A stretch of 49,936 nt of DNA. Origin: an uncultured Actinomycetes bacterium (lineage in GTDB: Bacteria > Actinomycetota > Actinomycetes > Mycobacteriales > Mycobacteriaceae). Below the pieces are notes generated by a model, which was not told the DNA's origin, did no database searches, and was given only the letters and a program-made list of their open reading frames with translations. The stretch lies in NCBI GenBank assembly GCA_903877095.1, contig CAIRCP010000030.1, positions 1-49,936 on the forward strand, written 5' to 3'. This document shows positions 28,094 through 36,854 of this stretch, piece by piece (positions within the stretch are counted from its first letter, which is position 1; the number at the start of each line of letters is the position of its first letter). Both the position numbers and the translations under genes were made by a program.

Positions 28094-29569
28094 AACAGGC
28101 TTGAGCACGATATTCATCCCGTCCAGCGGGATCGGCATGCCGGCGAAGTCGTACTTCGGCTTGTAGTCCGGGTGGGGCAGTTCCAGCCGATAGTTGCGCA
28201 GCAGCCGGTGCATGACCGTCTTGATCTCCAACTGGCCGAACACCAGTCCGATGCACTTGTGGGCGCCGCCGCCGAACGGGGCGAACGCGTAGCGGTGGCG
28301 CTTGTGCTCGCTGCGCGGTTCGGCGAAGCGGTCCGGGTCGAACTTCCCCGGGTTGTCCCACAGTTCGGGCAGCATGTGGTTCATGCCGGGCCACAGGTTG
28401 ATGTTGGTGCCGGCCGGCACGAAGTAGCCCTGGATCGAGGTGTCGCGGACGGCCCGACGGACGTTGAACGGCAGCGGGGTGACCATCCGCAGGCATTCCT
28501 TGATCACCAGGTCGAAGGTCTCCAGCTTGTCGAGTTCGTCGATGTCGAGGGGGCCGTCGCCGATCCGGTCGCCCTCCTCGCGAAGGCGTTCCTGCCATTG
28601 CGGGTTGGCCGCCAGGTGGTAGGCCATCGTGGTCATCGTCGACGAGGAGGTGTCGTGCGCGGCCATCATCAGGAAGATCATGTGGTTGACGATGTCGGCG
28701 TCACTGAACGAGTTGCCGTCCTCGTCGGCGATGTGGGTGAGCACCGTGAGCATGTCGGTGCCGTCGGTGCCGCGCTTGGCTTTCACCCGCTCGGTGAAGT
28801 AGTTCTCCAGGACCTTGCGGGCCTGTAGGCCGCGCCACCACTTGAACGGCGGGACCGGGGTGCGGATGATCGCACCGCCCGCGCGGGTGGTGGTCTCGTA
28901 GGCCCGTTTGATCTTGGTGACCAGGTCGTGGTCGCTGCCCGGTTCGTGGCCCATGAAGACCACCGCGCCGATGTCCAGGGTGAGTTCCTTGATCGCGGGC
29001 AGGAACAGGAAGCGTCGGTCGTTGGCGGGCCAGTCGTTGGCCACCACCTGGGTGGCGACGGTGTCCATGTGCTCGATGTAGCCCGACAGCCGGGTGCGGG
29101 TGAATGCCTCCTGCATGATCCGGCGGTGGAACATGTGCTCGTCGCCGTCCATCAGCAGCAGGCCGCGGTTGAAGAACGGGCCGATGACGTCGTTCCACGC
29201 CACCGTCGTGAAGTCCTTGTTCCGGTTGGAGAACACTTCCTGGGTGGCGTCAGGTCCAAGTGCGGCGATGGCGTTGAGCGCCGGGGTCTTGGTGTAGTAC
29301 ACCGGGCCGTACTTGCGGTAGCTCTCCAGCACGAACTCCGGTCCGCCGCGGAACACCTCGATCAGGTGGCCGAAGAACGGAAGGCCGGCGTCGCCCATGA
29401 CGGGTTTGAGGCCGCTGCTCGCCGGAGGTTCGGCCAAGACGAACTGGTCCCACTCTTGCTGGCGGAGCCGATCGTCGAGTTGGGCCATGCCCGGGATGGT
29501 CTGCAGCGTGGGCGTCAGGCGCCGCTTCGCTTGGTCGATCAGGTACTGCGGGGTGCTGATAGTGGCCAT
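28088..29569 (-). CDS. Cytochrome P450, CYP136-like
   Basis: 493 residues from ATG 29569. The heme-binding loop FAPFGGGAHKCIG carries the thiolate cysteine at about residue 439. The I-helix oxygen-activation motif is MMAAHDTSSSTM, and the ETF(D/E)xxR-type K-helix region reads VIKECLRMVTP. The length and position, divergent from a TetR and SDR pair, match M. tuberculosis CYP136 (Rv3059, 492 residues as I recall). The substrate is not known; a lipid or sterol is plausible. No ferredoxin gene is adjacent. Confidence 0.9.
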   Translation of the reverse strand: MATISTPQYLIDQAKRRLTPTLQTIPGMAQLDDRLRQQEWDQFVLAEPPASSGLKPVMGDAGLPFFGHLIEVFRGGPEFVLESYRKYGPVYYTKTPALNAIAALGPDATQEVFSNRNKDFTTVAWNDVIGPFFNRGLLLMDGDEHMFHRRIMQEAFTRTRLSGYIEHMDTVATQVVANDWPANDRRFLFLPAIKELTLDIGAVVFMGHEPGSDHDLVTKIKRAYETTTRAGGAIIRTPVPPFKWWRGLQARKVLENYFTERVKAKRGTDGTDMLTVLTHIADEDGNSFSDADIVNHMIFLMMAAHDTSSSTMTTMAYHLAANPQWQERLREEGDRIGDGPLDIDELDKLETFDLVIKECLRMVTPLPFNVRRAVRDTSIQGYFVPAGTNINLWPGMNHMLPELWDNPGKFDPDRFAEPRSEHKRHRYAFAPFGGGAHKCIGLVFGQLEIKTVMHRLLRNYRLELPHPDYKPKYDFAGMPIPLDGMNIVLKPVR

Positions 29570-29627
29570 GGGCAGTCCTCAGTGCTCCTCGATCCGGACC
29601 GGCGGTCCCGCAATCTTCCGATTGGAG

Positions 29628-29641
29628 TTGACGCCTGTCAA
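29628..29641. promoter_or_regulatory. Candidate TetR operator between P450 and TetR
   Basis: TTGACGCCTGTCAA, perfect 5-bp inverted arms around a 4-bp centre, lies 59 bp upstream of the P450 start and 38 bp upstream of the TetR start. TTGAC/GTCAA arms are common in actinobacterial TetR operators. The first hexamer also resembles a -35 element. Confidence 0.5.
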
Positions 29642-29678
29642 GTTTTTCTTCTTTCGCGGTGTAGTGCATGGTGAACGG

Positions 29679-30341
29679 GTGAGCGCACCGCAGGACGCCG
29701 TCGTCGAGGCCTCGGGGGACGCGTCGGCGCCGCCGCGTCGCCGCGGCGACCGTCAACGGCACGCCATCGTGCAGGCCGTCCGGGAGCTGCTCACCGAAAA
29801 GCCGTTCGCCGAACTGTCGGTCAGCACCATCAGCGACCGGGCCGGCGTCGCGCGGTCAGGGTTCTACTTCTATTTCGACTCCAAGTACGCGGTGCTGGCC
29901 CACATCCTCAGTGAGGCCGCCGAAGAACTAGAGGACCTGACGCACCACTTCGCTGCGCGGGGTGCGGACGAGACGCCCGCACGGTTCGCCCGGCGGATGG
30001 TCGGTAGCGCGGCGGCGGTGTATGCGCACAACGACCCGGTGATGTCGGCGTGCAACAACGCCCGTGGCACCGACGCGGAGATCCGCGAGATCCTCAACCG
30101 CTACAACGAACTCGTCATCGACCAGATCGTGCCGATCGTCGAAGCCGAGATCGGCCGGGGCGCCGCCGAGCCGATCACCGACGACGTTCACGGACTCGTC
30201 CGGATGCTTTGTGCGACAACGGCGTTGACCCTCTCGGGGGAGTCGTTGTTCACCGGACCCGAGGGCGATCTGCATCGGGCCGTGCAGGTCCTGGAGAAAT
30301 TGTGGCTGCACGCCCTATGGGGCCGGCAGGCGGAGGGCTGA
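29679..30341 (+). CDS. TetR-family repressor divergent from the P450
   Basis: 220 residues from GTG 29679. The N-terminal HTH (about 25 to 75) reads RQRHAIVQAVRELLTEKPFAELSVSTISDRAGVARSGFYFYF in continuous form, a normal TetR recognition helix. The ligand domain (about 80 to 215) includes ARFARRMVGSAAAVYAHNDPV. From memory it is the ortholog position of Rv3058c. It probably represses itself, the following SDR (1 bp gap after its stop) and the divergent P450 through the palindrome at 29628-29641. Confidence 0.85.
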   Translation: MSAPQDAVVEASGDASAPPRRRGDRQRHAIVQAVRELLTEKPFAELSVSTISDRAGVARSGFYFYFDSKYAVLAHILSEAAEELEDLTHHFAARGADETPARFARRMVGSAAAVYAHNDPVMSACNNARGTDAEIREILNRYNELVIDQIVPIVEAEIGRGAAEPITDDVHGLVRMLCATTALTLSGESLFTGPEGDLHRAVQVLEKLWLHALWGRQAEG

Positions 30342-30342
30342 C

Positions 30343-31236
30343 GTGGCATACGAATTCAAGGGCAAGCGGGCGCTGGTGACGGGCGCGGCCAGCGGCATCG
30401 GCCGCGCGGTGGCGCTGCAACTGGCGCGCGACGGCGCGCAGCTCTATCTGACCGACCTCAATGCCGACGGTCTGGCCGAGACCGTCGCGCTGGCCCAGGC
30501 GGCGGGCGCCGAGGGCGCCGAGCACCGGGCCCTGGACATCACCGACTACGACGCCGTCGCCGGGTTCGCCGCCGACATTCACCGCCGGCATTCGGCGATG
30601 GACCTGGTGATGAACATCGCCGGGATCTCGGCCTGGGGCACCGTCGACCGGTTGAGTCATCACCACTGGCGCTCGCTGGTCGAAGTCAACTTGATGGGGC
30701 CGATCCACGTCATCCAAACCTTCATTCCGCCAATGATTTCCGCTGGGCGCGGGGGCCGGCTGGTCAACGTGTCCTCGGCCGCCGGGCTGGTGGCGCTCCC
30801 CTGGCATGCGGCCTACAGCGCGAGCAAGTACGGGTTGCGCGGGGTGTCGGAGGTGCTGCGTTTCGACCTCGCCCGGCACCGGATCGGGGTCTGTCTGGTG
30901 GTGCCCGGTGCGGTCGCCACCCCGCTGGTGGACACCGTTCATATCGCCGGGGTGGACCGCGACGATCCGGGCGTGCAGCGCTGGGTGCGCCGGTTCAGCG
31001 GTCATGCGGTGACGCCGGAGACGGCCGCCGAAAAGATCCTGGCCGGCGTCGCGCGCAACCGATTCCTCATCTACACCTCGCGCGACATCCAGGCGCTGTA
31101 TGCGTTCAAACGGGTCGGCTGGCTCCCGTACAGCCTGACCATGAAGCAGGTCAATGTGCTGTTCACCCGGGCACTGCTGCCGCGCCGGCGCCAGGGCGCG
31201 CCGGGGGTGTTGCCACCCGGTCCGTCGGCGGGATAA
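30343..31236 (+). CDS. Short-chain dehydrogenase/reductase
   Basis: 297 residues from GTG 30343, one base after the TetR stop codon, so translation is probably coupled. Rossmann motif TGAASGIG (13 to 20), NIAG near residue 90, and catalytic YSASK (Tyr158, Lys162) with a preceding serine pair (VSSAAG). The extended C-terminus (about 60 residues beyond the core) is typical of mycobacterial lipid-acting SDRs. It likely acts with the neighbouring P450 on the same hydrophobic substrate (inference from the shared regulator). Confidence 0.88.
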   Translation: MAYEFKGKRALVTGAASGIGRAVALQLARDGAQLYLTDLNADGLAETVALAQAAGAEGAEHRALDITDYDAVAGFAADIHRRHSAMDLVMNIAGISAWGTVDRLSHHHWRSLVEVNLMGPIHVIQTFIPPMISAGRGGRLVNVSSAAGLVALPWHAAYSASKYGLRGVSEVLRFDLARHRIGVCLVVPGAVATPLVDTVHIAGVDRDDPGVQRWVRRFSGHAVTPETAAEKILAGVARNRFLIYTSRDIQALYAFKRVGWLPYSLTMKQVNVLFTRALLPRRRQGAPGVLPPGPSAG

Positions 31237-31430
31237 CGGGCCGCTGGCCCCTTGATGCTGCTGCCCATCTCAGTTCAGGCGTCGGGTGTTCCCCCCGAGT
31301 GCAGATGGGCGTGAGCGATTTCTGTCGGTGCCCGGTGGTAGACCTGTGGCAACCGGCGTTTTGTGACGTGCGACACGCCGGGAGTGTCGGGTGGAACGGC
31401 CTTACGACCTGGGAATTTCACAAATGTTAT

Positions 31431-31478
31431 TCGGAATATGTAGTACCTACCCTCGTTGTCAGACACTAGGTGTAGTGT
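31431..31478 (+). promoter_or_regulatory. Tandem NrdR boxes upstream of nrdHIE
   Basis: Box 2, ACACTAGGTGTAGTGT at 31463-31478, has perfect ACACTA/TAGTGT arms and fits the NrdR consensus. Box 1, TCGGAATATGTAGTAC at 31431-31446, is weaker but keeps the central AATATGTAGT core. The start-to-start distance is 32 bp, three helical turns, as expected for cooperative NrdR binding. The rest of the 336-bp region before nrdH shows no other gene; a short GGGCC/GGCCC hairpin follows the SDR stop at 31238-31250. Confidence 0.85.
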
Positions 31479-31572
31479 TTGGCCAGCCGGTGGGCCCGCG
31501 GATCGTGGGTCCGCCGGATCGCCAAAAACGTCCCCCCGTTGTCCGCCCTGTTCGTCGAGGAGCAACCCGCAG

Positions 31573-31815
31573 ATGACCATCACCGTCTACACCAAGCCCG
31601 CTTGCGTGCAGTGCAACGCCACCTACAAGGCGTTGGACAAGCAAGGCCTCGACTATGAGGTGGTGGACATCACCGAGGAGCCTGAGGCCCGCGACTTCGT
31701 GATGGCGCTGGGCTACCTGCAGGCTCCCGTGGTGGTCGCCGGCAATGAGCACTGGTCCGGCTTCCGGCCCGATCGCATCAAGGCTCTCGCCGGCGTCGCC
31801 GCCGTCAGCGCCTAG
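31573..31815 (+). CDS. nrdH: Glutaredoxin-like protein NrdH
   Basis: 80 residues from ATG 31573. NrdH is the thioredoxin-reductase-dependent electron donor to class Ib ribonucleotide reductase. The redox site is C11-V-Q-C14, following the standard [10 protein letters not shown]. The C-terminal half has the conserved [19 protein letters not shown] segment of NrdH. It is the first gene of nrdHIE, behind the NrdR box pair. Confidence 0.95.
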   Translation: MTITVYTKPACVQCNATYKALDKQGLDYEVVDITEEPEARDFVMALGYLQAPVVVAGNEHWSGFRPDRIKALAGVAAVSA

Positions 31816-31826
31816 CGCGACCGGTT

Positions 31827-32303
31827 ATGGATTCCGGCGGCGGCCCGGCGCGGCTGGTGTACTTCTCCAGCGTCTCGGAGAACACCCACCGCTTCGTCCA
31901 GAAACTCGGGCTGCCCGCCGTCCGGATTCCGTTGCACGGCCGCATCGAGGTGGATGAGCCCTATGTGCTGATCCTGCCGACTTATGGCGGCGGGAAGGCT
32001 AACGGGCCGGATCCAGACGCCGGCGGCTATGTCCCCAAGCAGGTCATCGCTTTTCTGAACAACGAGCACAACCGATCGCTGATCCGCGGCGTGATCGCGG
32101 CCGGCAACACCAATTTCGGCGCCGAGTTCTGCTACGCGGGCAACGTCGTGTCCCGCAAGTGCGGAGTGCCGTATCTGTATCGATTCGAACTCATGGGTAC
32201 CACTGATGACGTTTTCGCCGTCCGCGAGGGTCTAGCCCAATTCTGGAAGGACGCCGGAATCAACGAAAGGGACGACACGTGTCACCAACCGTCACTGCTG
32301 TAG
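31827..32303 (+). CDS. nrdI: Flavodoxin-like NrdI
   Basis: 158 residues from ATG 31827, 11 bp after nrdH. NrdI supplies the oxidant used to build the dimanganese-tyrosyl radical cofactor of NrdF. Flavin-binding features are [16 protein letters not shown] (phosphate loop), [19 protein letters not shown] and [14 protein letters not shown]. The last 25 bases overlap nrdE, so the two are translationally coupled. Confidence 0.95.
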   Translation: MDSGGGPARLVYFSSVSENTHRFVQKLGLPAVRIPLHGRIEVDEPYVLILPTYGGGKANGPDPDAGGYVPKQVIAFLNNEHNRSLIRGVIAAGNTNFGAEFCYAGNVVSRKCGVPYLYRFELMGTTDDVFAVREGLAQFWKDAGINERDDTCHQPSLL

Positions 32304-34462
32304 AGCCGGTCAGCCAGACCTCCGCGCATGTCACCGCGCATGCGCTGCCGGGGGAGACGGATTACCACGCGCTCAACGCGATGCTCAATCTGTACGGACC
32401 CAATGGTGAGATCCAGTTCGACAAGGATGTCCTCGCCGCGCGGCAGTACTTCCTGGAGCACGTCAACCAGAACACCGTCTTCTTCCACAACTACGACGAG
32501 AAGCTCGACTACCTGATCCGCGAGAACTATTACGAGCGTGAGGTTCTCGACAAGTACTCGCGCAATTTCGTCAAGACGCTGATCGACCAGGCGTACGCGA
32601 AGAAGTTCCGGTTCCCGACGTTCCTGGGCGCCTTCAAGTACTACACCTCCTACACGCTGAAGACCTTCGACGGAAAGCGCTACCTGGAGCGTTTCGAGGA
32701 CCGTGTTGTGATGGTGGCCCTCACGCTGGCCGACGGCGACACCATGCTGGCCGAGCTACTGGTGGACGAGATCATCGACGGCCGGTTCCAGCCGGCCACC
32801 CCGACGTTCCTCAACTCCGGCAAGGCCCAGCGCGGCGAGCCGGTGAGCTGCTTCCTGCTGCGCATCGAGGACAACATGGAGTCGATCGGGCGCTCGATCA
32901 ACTCCGCCCTGCAGCTGTCCAAGCGCGGCGGGGGAGTCGCCCTGCTGCTGACCAACATTCGCGAGCACGGCGCGCCGATCAAGAACATCGAGAACCAGAG
33001 CTCGGGCGTCATCCCGATCATGAAGCTGCTGGAGGACTCGTTCTCCTACGCTAACCAGCTCGGTGCCCGGCAGGGTGCGGGTGCGGTCTACCTGCATGCC
33101 CACCACCCCGACATCTACCGCTTCCTGGACACCAAGCGGGAGAACGCCGACGAGAAGGTCCGCATCAAGACGCTGTCGCTGGGTGTGGTGATTCCGGACA
33201 TCACCTTCGAGTTGGCCAAACGCAACGAGGACATGTACCTGTTCTCGCCCTACGACGTCGAGCGCGTCTATCGCGTGCCGTTCGCCGACATCTCGGTCAC
33301 CGAGAAGTACTACGAGATGGTCGACGACGCCCGCATCCGCAAGCACAAGATCAAGGCGCGCGAGTTCTTCCAGACGCTCGCCGAGTTGCAGTTCGAGTCG
33401 GGCTACCCGTACATCATGTACGAGGACACGGTGAACCGGGCGAACCCGATCGCCGGCAAGATCACCCACTCCAATCTCTGCTCGGAGATCCTGCAGGTGT
33501 CCACGCCGTCGACGTTCAACGAAGACTTGTCCTACTCCCATGTGGGCAAGGACATCTCGTGCAACCTCGGTTCGCTGAACATCGCCAAGGCGATGGACTC
33601 GCCGGACTTCGCCCAGACCATCGAGGTGGCCATCCGGGCGCTCACCGCCGTCAGCGACCAGACCCACATCTCCTCGGTGCCCTCGATCGAGAAGGGCAAC
33701 AACGAGGCCCACGCGATCGGCCTGGGGCAGATGAACCTGCACGGCTACCTGGCTCGTGAGCGCATCTTCTACGGCTCCGAAGAGGGCATCGACTTCACCA
33801 ACATCTACTTCTACACCGTGCTGTACCACGCGCTGAAGGCGTCGAACAAGATCGCCATCGAGCGCGGCGCAACGTTCTCCGGGTTCGAGAAGTCGAAGTA
33901 CGCCAGCGGTGAGTTCTTCGACAAGTACACCGAGGGTGTCTGGGAGCCGCAGACCGAGAAGGTGCGAAAGCTGTTCGAAGAGGCCGGGATTCGCATCCCC
34001 AACCAGGACGACTGGCAGCGGCTGAAGGAGTCGGTGCAGCGCAACGGCATCTACAACCAGAACCTGCAAGCCGTCCCGCCGACCGGGTCGATCTCCTACA
34101 TCAACCACTCGACCAGCTCGATCCACCCGATCGCCTCGAAGGTGGAGATCCGCAAGGAAGGCAAGATCGGCCGCGCGTACTACCCGGCGCCGTACATGAC
34201 CAACGACAACCTGGACTACTACCAGGATGCGTACGAGATCGGCTACGAGAAGATCATCGACACCTACGCCGCAGCCACCCAGCATGTGGACCAGGGTCTG
34301 AGCCTGACCCTGTTCTTCAAGGACACCGCGAGCACGCGGGACGTGAACAAGGCGCAGATCTACGCCTGGCGCAAGGGCATCAAGACGCTGTATTACATCC
34401 GGCTGCGGCAAATGGCGCTGGAGGGGACCGAGATCGAGGGTTGCGTCAGCTGCATGTTGTGA
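32279..34462 (+). CDS. nrdE: Class Ib ribonucleotide reductase large subunit NrdE
   Basis: 727 residues from GTG 32279. This catalytic alpha subunit reduces ribonucleoside diphosphates. It lacks the N-terminal ATP-cone activity domain, as class Ib enzymes do. Visible landmarks are [20 protein letters not shown] (first redox cysteine), NLCSEILQ (thiyl cysteine), [18 protein letters not shown], and the C-terminal relay cysteines EGCVSCML. Its small-subunit partner nrdF lies nearly 7 kb further on, separated by an accessory segment. Confidence 0.96.
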   Translation: MSPTVTAVEPVSQTSAHVTAHALPGETDYHALNAMLNLYGPNGEIQFDKDVLAARQYFLEHVNQNTVFFHNYDEKLDYLIRENYYEREVLDKYSRNFVKTLIDQAYAKKFRFPTFLGAFKYYTSYTLKTFDGKRYLERFEDRVVMVALTLADGDTMLAELLVDEIIDGRFQPATPTFLNSGKAQRGEPVSCFLLRIEDNMESIGRSINSALQLSKRGGGVALLLTNIREHGAPIKNIENQSSGVIPIMKLLEDSFSYANQLGARQGAGAVYLHAHHPDIYRFLDTKRENADEKVRIKTLSLGVVIPDITFELAKRNEDMYLFSPYDVERVYRVPFADISVTEKYYEMVDDARIRKHKIKAREFFQTLAELQFESGYPYIMYEDTVNRANPIAGKITHSNLCSEILQVSTPSTFNEDLSYSHVGKDISCNLGSLNIAKAMDSPDFAQTIEVAIRALTAVSDQTHISSVPSIEKGNNEAHAIGLGQMNLHGYLARERIFYGSEEGIDFTNIYFYTVLYHALKASNKIAIERGATFSGFEKSKYASGEFFDKYTEGVWEPQTEKVRKLFEEAGIRIPNQDDWQRLKESVQRNGIYNQNLQAVPPTGSISYINHSTSSIHPIASKVEIRKEGKIGRAYYPAPYMTNDNLDYYQDAYEIGYEKIIDTYAAATQHVDQGLSLTLFFKDTASTRDVNKAQIYAWRKGIKTLYYIRLRQMALEGTEIEGCVSCML

Positions 34463-34510
34463 TTGCTTGCAGCTGACGGCGGGGATCTCGTGGCCGAACC
34501 CCAATTTTGG

Positions 34511-34888
34511 TCACGGCTTATCCGCATGCAGTGACTTCAGCCGTCGCTGCTCGGACAACACGTTCTGGTAGCTCTCCCGTTCGGCGACCAGCCAGTCGGG
34601 CTTCTCTTCCAATAGCGCAGCGATCTGCTCAGAAGTGAGCGCCTCGGTGACGCTCCCGCGGGCCAGGCCCGATATCGAGACACCCAGCTTGGCCGCGACG
34701 AGGTTCTTCGGGTGTGGCCCGTTCTTGCGCAGATCCGTCAGCCACTGCGGCGGGTCGGCCTGCAGAGCGGCCACTTCATCGCGGGTGATCGGGTTCTCCT
34801 GGAACTCCGGCGGCGTCGCGGGCAGGTAGACATCCAGCTTCTTCGCTGCCGTCGCGGGTTTCATGGATTGCGCCTTCGGCGTGCTCAT
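34511..34888 (-). CDS. DUF5997 family protein
   Basis: 125 residues from ATG 34888. Conserved-looking blocks are KPATAAKKLDVYLPATPPEFQ, ITRDEVAALQADPPQWLTDLR and NGPHPKNLVAAKLGVSISGL. It appears soluble and has no known catalytic motif. It is transcribed divergently from a LysR-type effector-domain gene 42 bp away; this pairing recurs in actinobacteria as far as I recall. Function is unknown. Confidence 0.75.
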   Translation of the reverse strand: MSTPKAQSMKPATAAKKLDVYLPATPPEFQENPITRDEVAALQADPPQWLTDLRKNGPHPKNLVAAKLGVSISGLARGSVTEALTSEQIAALLEEKPDWLVAERESYQNVLSEQRRLKSLHADKP

Positions 34889-34930
34889 GCACTAGAGCCT
34901 AACGAGGAGGTCCGACGGTAGCCTGTTGCC

Positions 34931-35638
34931 GTGATCCGGTCCTCGCTCGTCGTGGGGTACGTCCCCGGCGCCACCCCCGCGAAGTGGGCGCGAATCTGGG
35001 CGGAGCGCCGCCCGGAGGTTCGGCTGACACTCAGCGCCGTTTCCGCCGCAGATGCGGCCGACGACGTGCGGGCTGGGACCGTCGACGTGGCGTTGCTCCG
35101 GCTCCCGACAGATACTTCGGCGGTGGCCGTGATCCCCCTGTATGAGGAGACGACGGTGGCGGTGGTGCCGACCGATCACCTTCTCAGTGCGGCCGACGAA
35201 ATCACCGCCGCGGATCTCGATGGCGAGCCGGTGCTGCGTCCCCTCGACGACGTCGTCTGCTGGGCGGACGCTCCCGGTATACCGGTCGATCACCGACCTG
35301 AAACGACGCTGGCCGCAACGGAACTCGTCGCCGCGGGCGTGGGAGTCCTGATCGTTCCACAATCCCTGGCCCGGTTGCACCACCGTCGGGACCTCACCTA
35401 CCGTCCGATCAGCGACGCGCCGACCTGCGTTGTAGCGCTTGCTTTTCCGGAGGGCGAGCCGTCGGAGTCGGTGGAGGAGTTCATCGGGATCGTGCGGGGC
35501 CGCAAACCGGGCTCTTCGCGCGGGCAGGCTCAGCCGGCTCCGAAGCGCACCGCGCGGGAGAAGACGTTGGCCAAACAGGCCGCCCGCGCCGCGTCGGGAA
35601 AAGTAGCCCGTAAGCCGGGCCGAATTGGTCGTGGCTGA
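34931..35638 (+). CDS. LysR-type substrate-binding domain protein without HTH
   Basis: 235 residues. The sequence starts directly in the periplasmic-binding-like effector fold of LysR regulators (SSLVVGYVPGATPAKWARIW, then VDVALLRLP, and GVGVLIVPQSLA) and has no N-terminal helix-turn-helix. No upstream frame could supply one. Instead it ends in a Lys/Arg-rich tail of about 45 residues (KRTAREKTLAKQAARA then GRIGRG) that could contact nucleic acid. It diverges from the DUF5997 gene. Whether it regulates anything is unknown. Confidence 0.75.
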   Translation: MIRSSLVVGYVPGATPAKWARIWAERRPEVRLTLSAVSAADAADDVRAGTVDVALLRLPTDTSAVAVIPLYEETTVAVVPTDHLLSAADEITAADLDGEPVLRPLDDVVCWADAPGIPVDHRPETTLAATELVAAGVGVLIVPQSLARLHHRRDLTYRPISDAPTCVVALAFPEGEPSESVEEFIGIVRGRKPGSSRGQAQPAPKRTAREKTLAKQAARAASGKVARKPGRIGRG

Positions 35639-35640
35639 CC

Positions 35641-35906
35641 GTGACGGCGCGGATGCCGGCCGCGTTCATCGGGCACGGCAGCCCGATGAACGCACTGGAG
35701 GTCAACCGGCACACCGCAGCCTGGCGTGAGTTCGGTGCCGCGGCGCCCCGACCGCGTGCTGTCCTCGTGATCAGCGCGCACTGGTACATCCATGCCGCGG
35801 CCGTCACCGCGATGGCGCGGCCGCGCACCATCCACGGACTCTTCGCCATGCAGTACGCCACGCCGGGTCTGCCCGAGCTGGCTGACGAGGTCGCCGAGGA
35901 CGGTCA
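35641..35906 (+). pseudogene. 5' remnant of a DODA-type (YgiD-like) extradiol dioxygenase
   Basis: The frame from GTG 35641 gives about 88 residues of clear class III extradiol dioxygenase: MPAAFIGHGSPMNALEVN with the metal-binding HGSP motif, AVLVISAHWYIHAAAVTAM, then an IHGLFAMQYATPG segment. Similarity ends at about VAEDGHSYG. Beyond this the frame is simply antisense to the restriction gene. The matching C-terminal remnant is found at about 38635-38745. The gene was 2 bp downstream of the LysR-like gene and would have had about 260 residues. Confidence 0.85.
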
Positions 35907-36854
35907 CTCATATGGCCCCAGAAACCGCGCACCGTTGAAGTGCATCATGTGCGTCGGCTCGTCCGCGAGCCATACCTCTGTCTCCCAGGCTAGGTCCGCA
36001 AGGAACCTGCGCATCGTCGCCCGGTTGGGGAAGCAACTGACAAAGACCATGCCGGCTGAGCAACCGGCGAACAGAGCTGAGAGTTCGGCGTGGCGTTTCG
36101 CATCGACGGGGCCGTGCGTAGTCGCTGCCTCCATGAGGAACAGCCAGTGCTTCTGCGGTTGATGTACGACTAGATCAGGAAACTTGCCGTGCAGGTCGAC
36201 GGTCACACCGAGCTCGGCCAGCTTCTCGTCGGCGAAGTACACGAACTTCTCGTCGGCGTCGCCAATGTAAAGCACCTCGCCGCCGGGGATGAAGATCGGG
36301 CAGAATTCCCGGAGCATCGCGTCAATCAATACGTTTTGGCCGCCCGCGCTGAGCGTCAGCTCTTGACCTCCCGGGAGGGTCACCGGGATCCGTTCCGCGT
36401 CACGCTCTGCGCGGTACATGGCTGCGAGGCCGGGCTGATCGACGAGGAAACCTGCCAGCGCCGGAAGGTAGTTGGCGGTGCCGTGCAGGCGAATGACAGC
36501 CAGAGCCTCATCGGTTATGCGGTAGACGTTGTTCTGTGAATTGATGGCGGTGCCGGGGGCTTCCGAGTTCTGGACCGCGAACCCGGCGTCGACGAACTGG
36601 TGCATGGTCTGACGGCGGATGGTTTCGCGAGTTCCGGACGCGTAGAGGAAGTTCCAATGCGTACCGATCCAAGCCATGACCTGGGAAATCCGGAACTCCT
36701 GCGGTTGCGCGGCGGCCCAAGGGGTATTCGGCTTCATGCCGAGGAGCGACACCAGTACCCGCGCGGAACGCTTGCTGTACCGCGGTCGGTCAAACCCGAA
36801 GTCCTCCAATAGTTTCTGGGCCTCGGCGATGCGCTTGTCGATGTTGCGAGTCAC
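35904..36854 (-). CDS. BsuBI/PstI-type restriction endonuclease
   Basis: 316 residues from GTG 36854. The N-terminal half resembles the winged-helix part of R.BsuBI/R.PstI (GTRETIRRQTMHQFVDAG, VYRITDEAL). The C-terminal nuclease part has the family core GKFPDLVVHQPQKHWLFLME followed by ATTHGPVDAKRHAEL, where the Asp and Glu are the likely PD-(D/E)XK residues. The family cuts CTGCAG. The start overlaps the methyltransferase stop by 4 bp (GTGA), a one-operon R-M system with the methylase first. The stop lies exactly at the left edge of the interrupted dioxygenase gene. Confidence 0.85.
   Translation of the reverse strand: MTRNIDKRIAEAQKLLEDFGFDRPRYSKRSARVLVSLLGMKPNTPWAAAQPQEFRISQVMAWIGTHWNFLYASGTRETIRRQTMHQFVDAGFAVQNSEAPGTAINSQNNVYRITDEALAVIRLHGTANYLPALAGFLVDQPGLAAMYRAERDAERIPVTLPGGQELTLSAGGQNVLIDAMLREFCPIFIPGGEVLYIGDADEKFVYFADEKLAELGVTVDLHGKFPDLVVHQPQKHWLFLMEAATTHGPVDAKRHAELSALFAGCSAGMVFVSCFPNRATMRRFLADLAWETEVWLADEPTHMMHFNGARFLGPYE

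Noticed and set aside
32756..34504. 582-codon frame antisense to nrdE
   Set aside because: nrdE is certain; the antisense protein has Val/Leu/Arg bias typical of a shadow.
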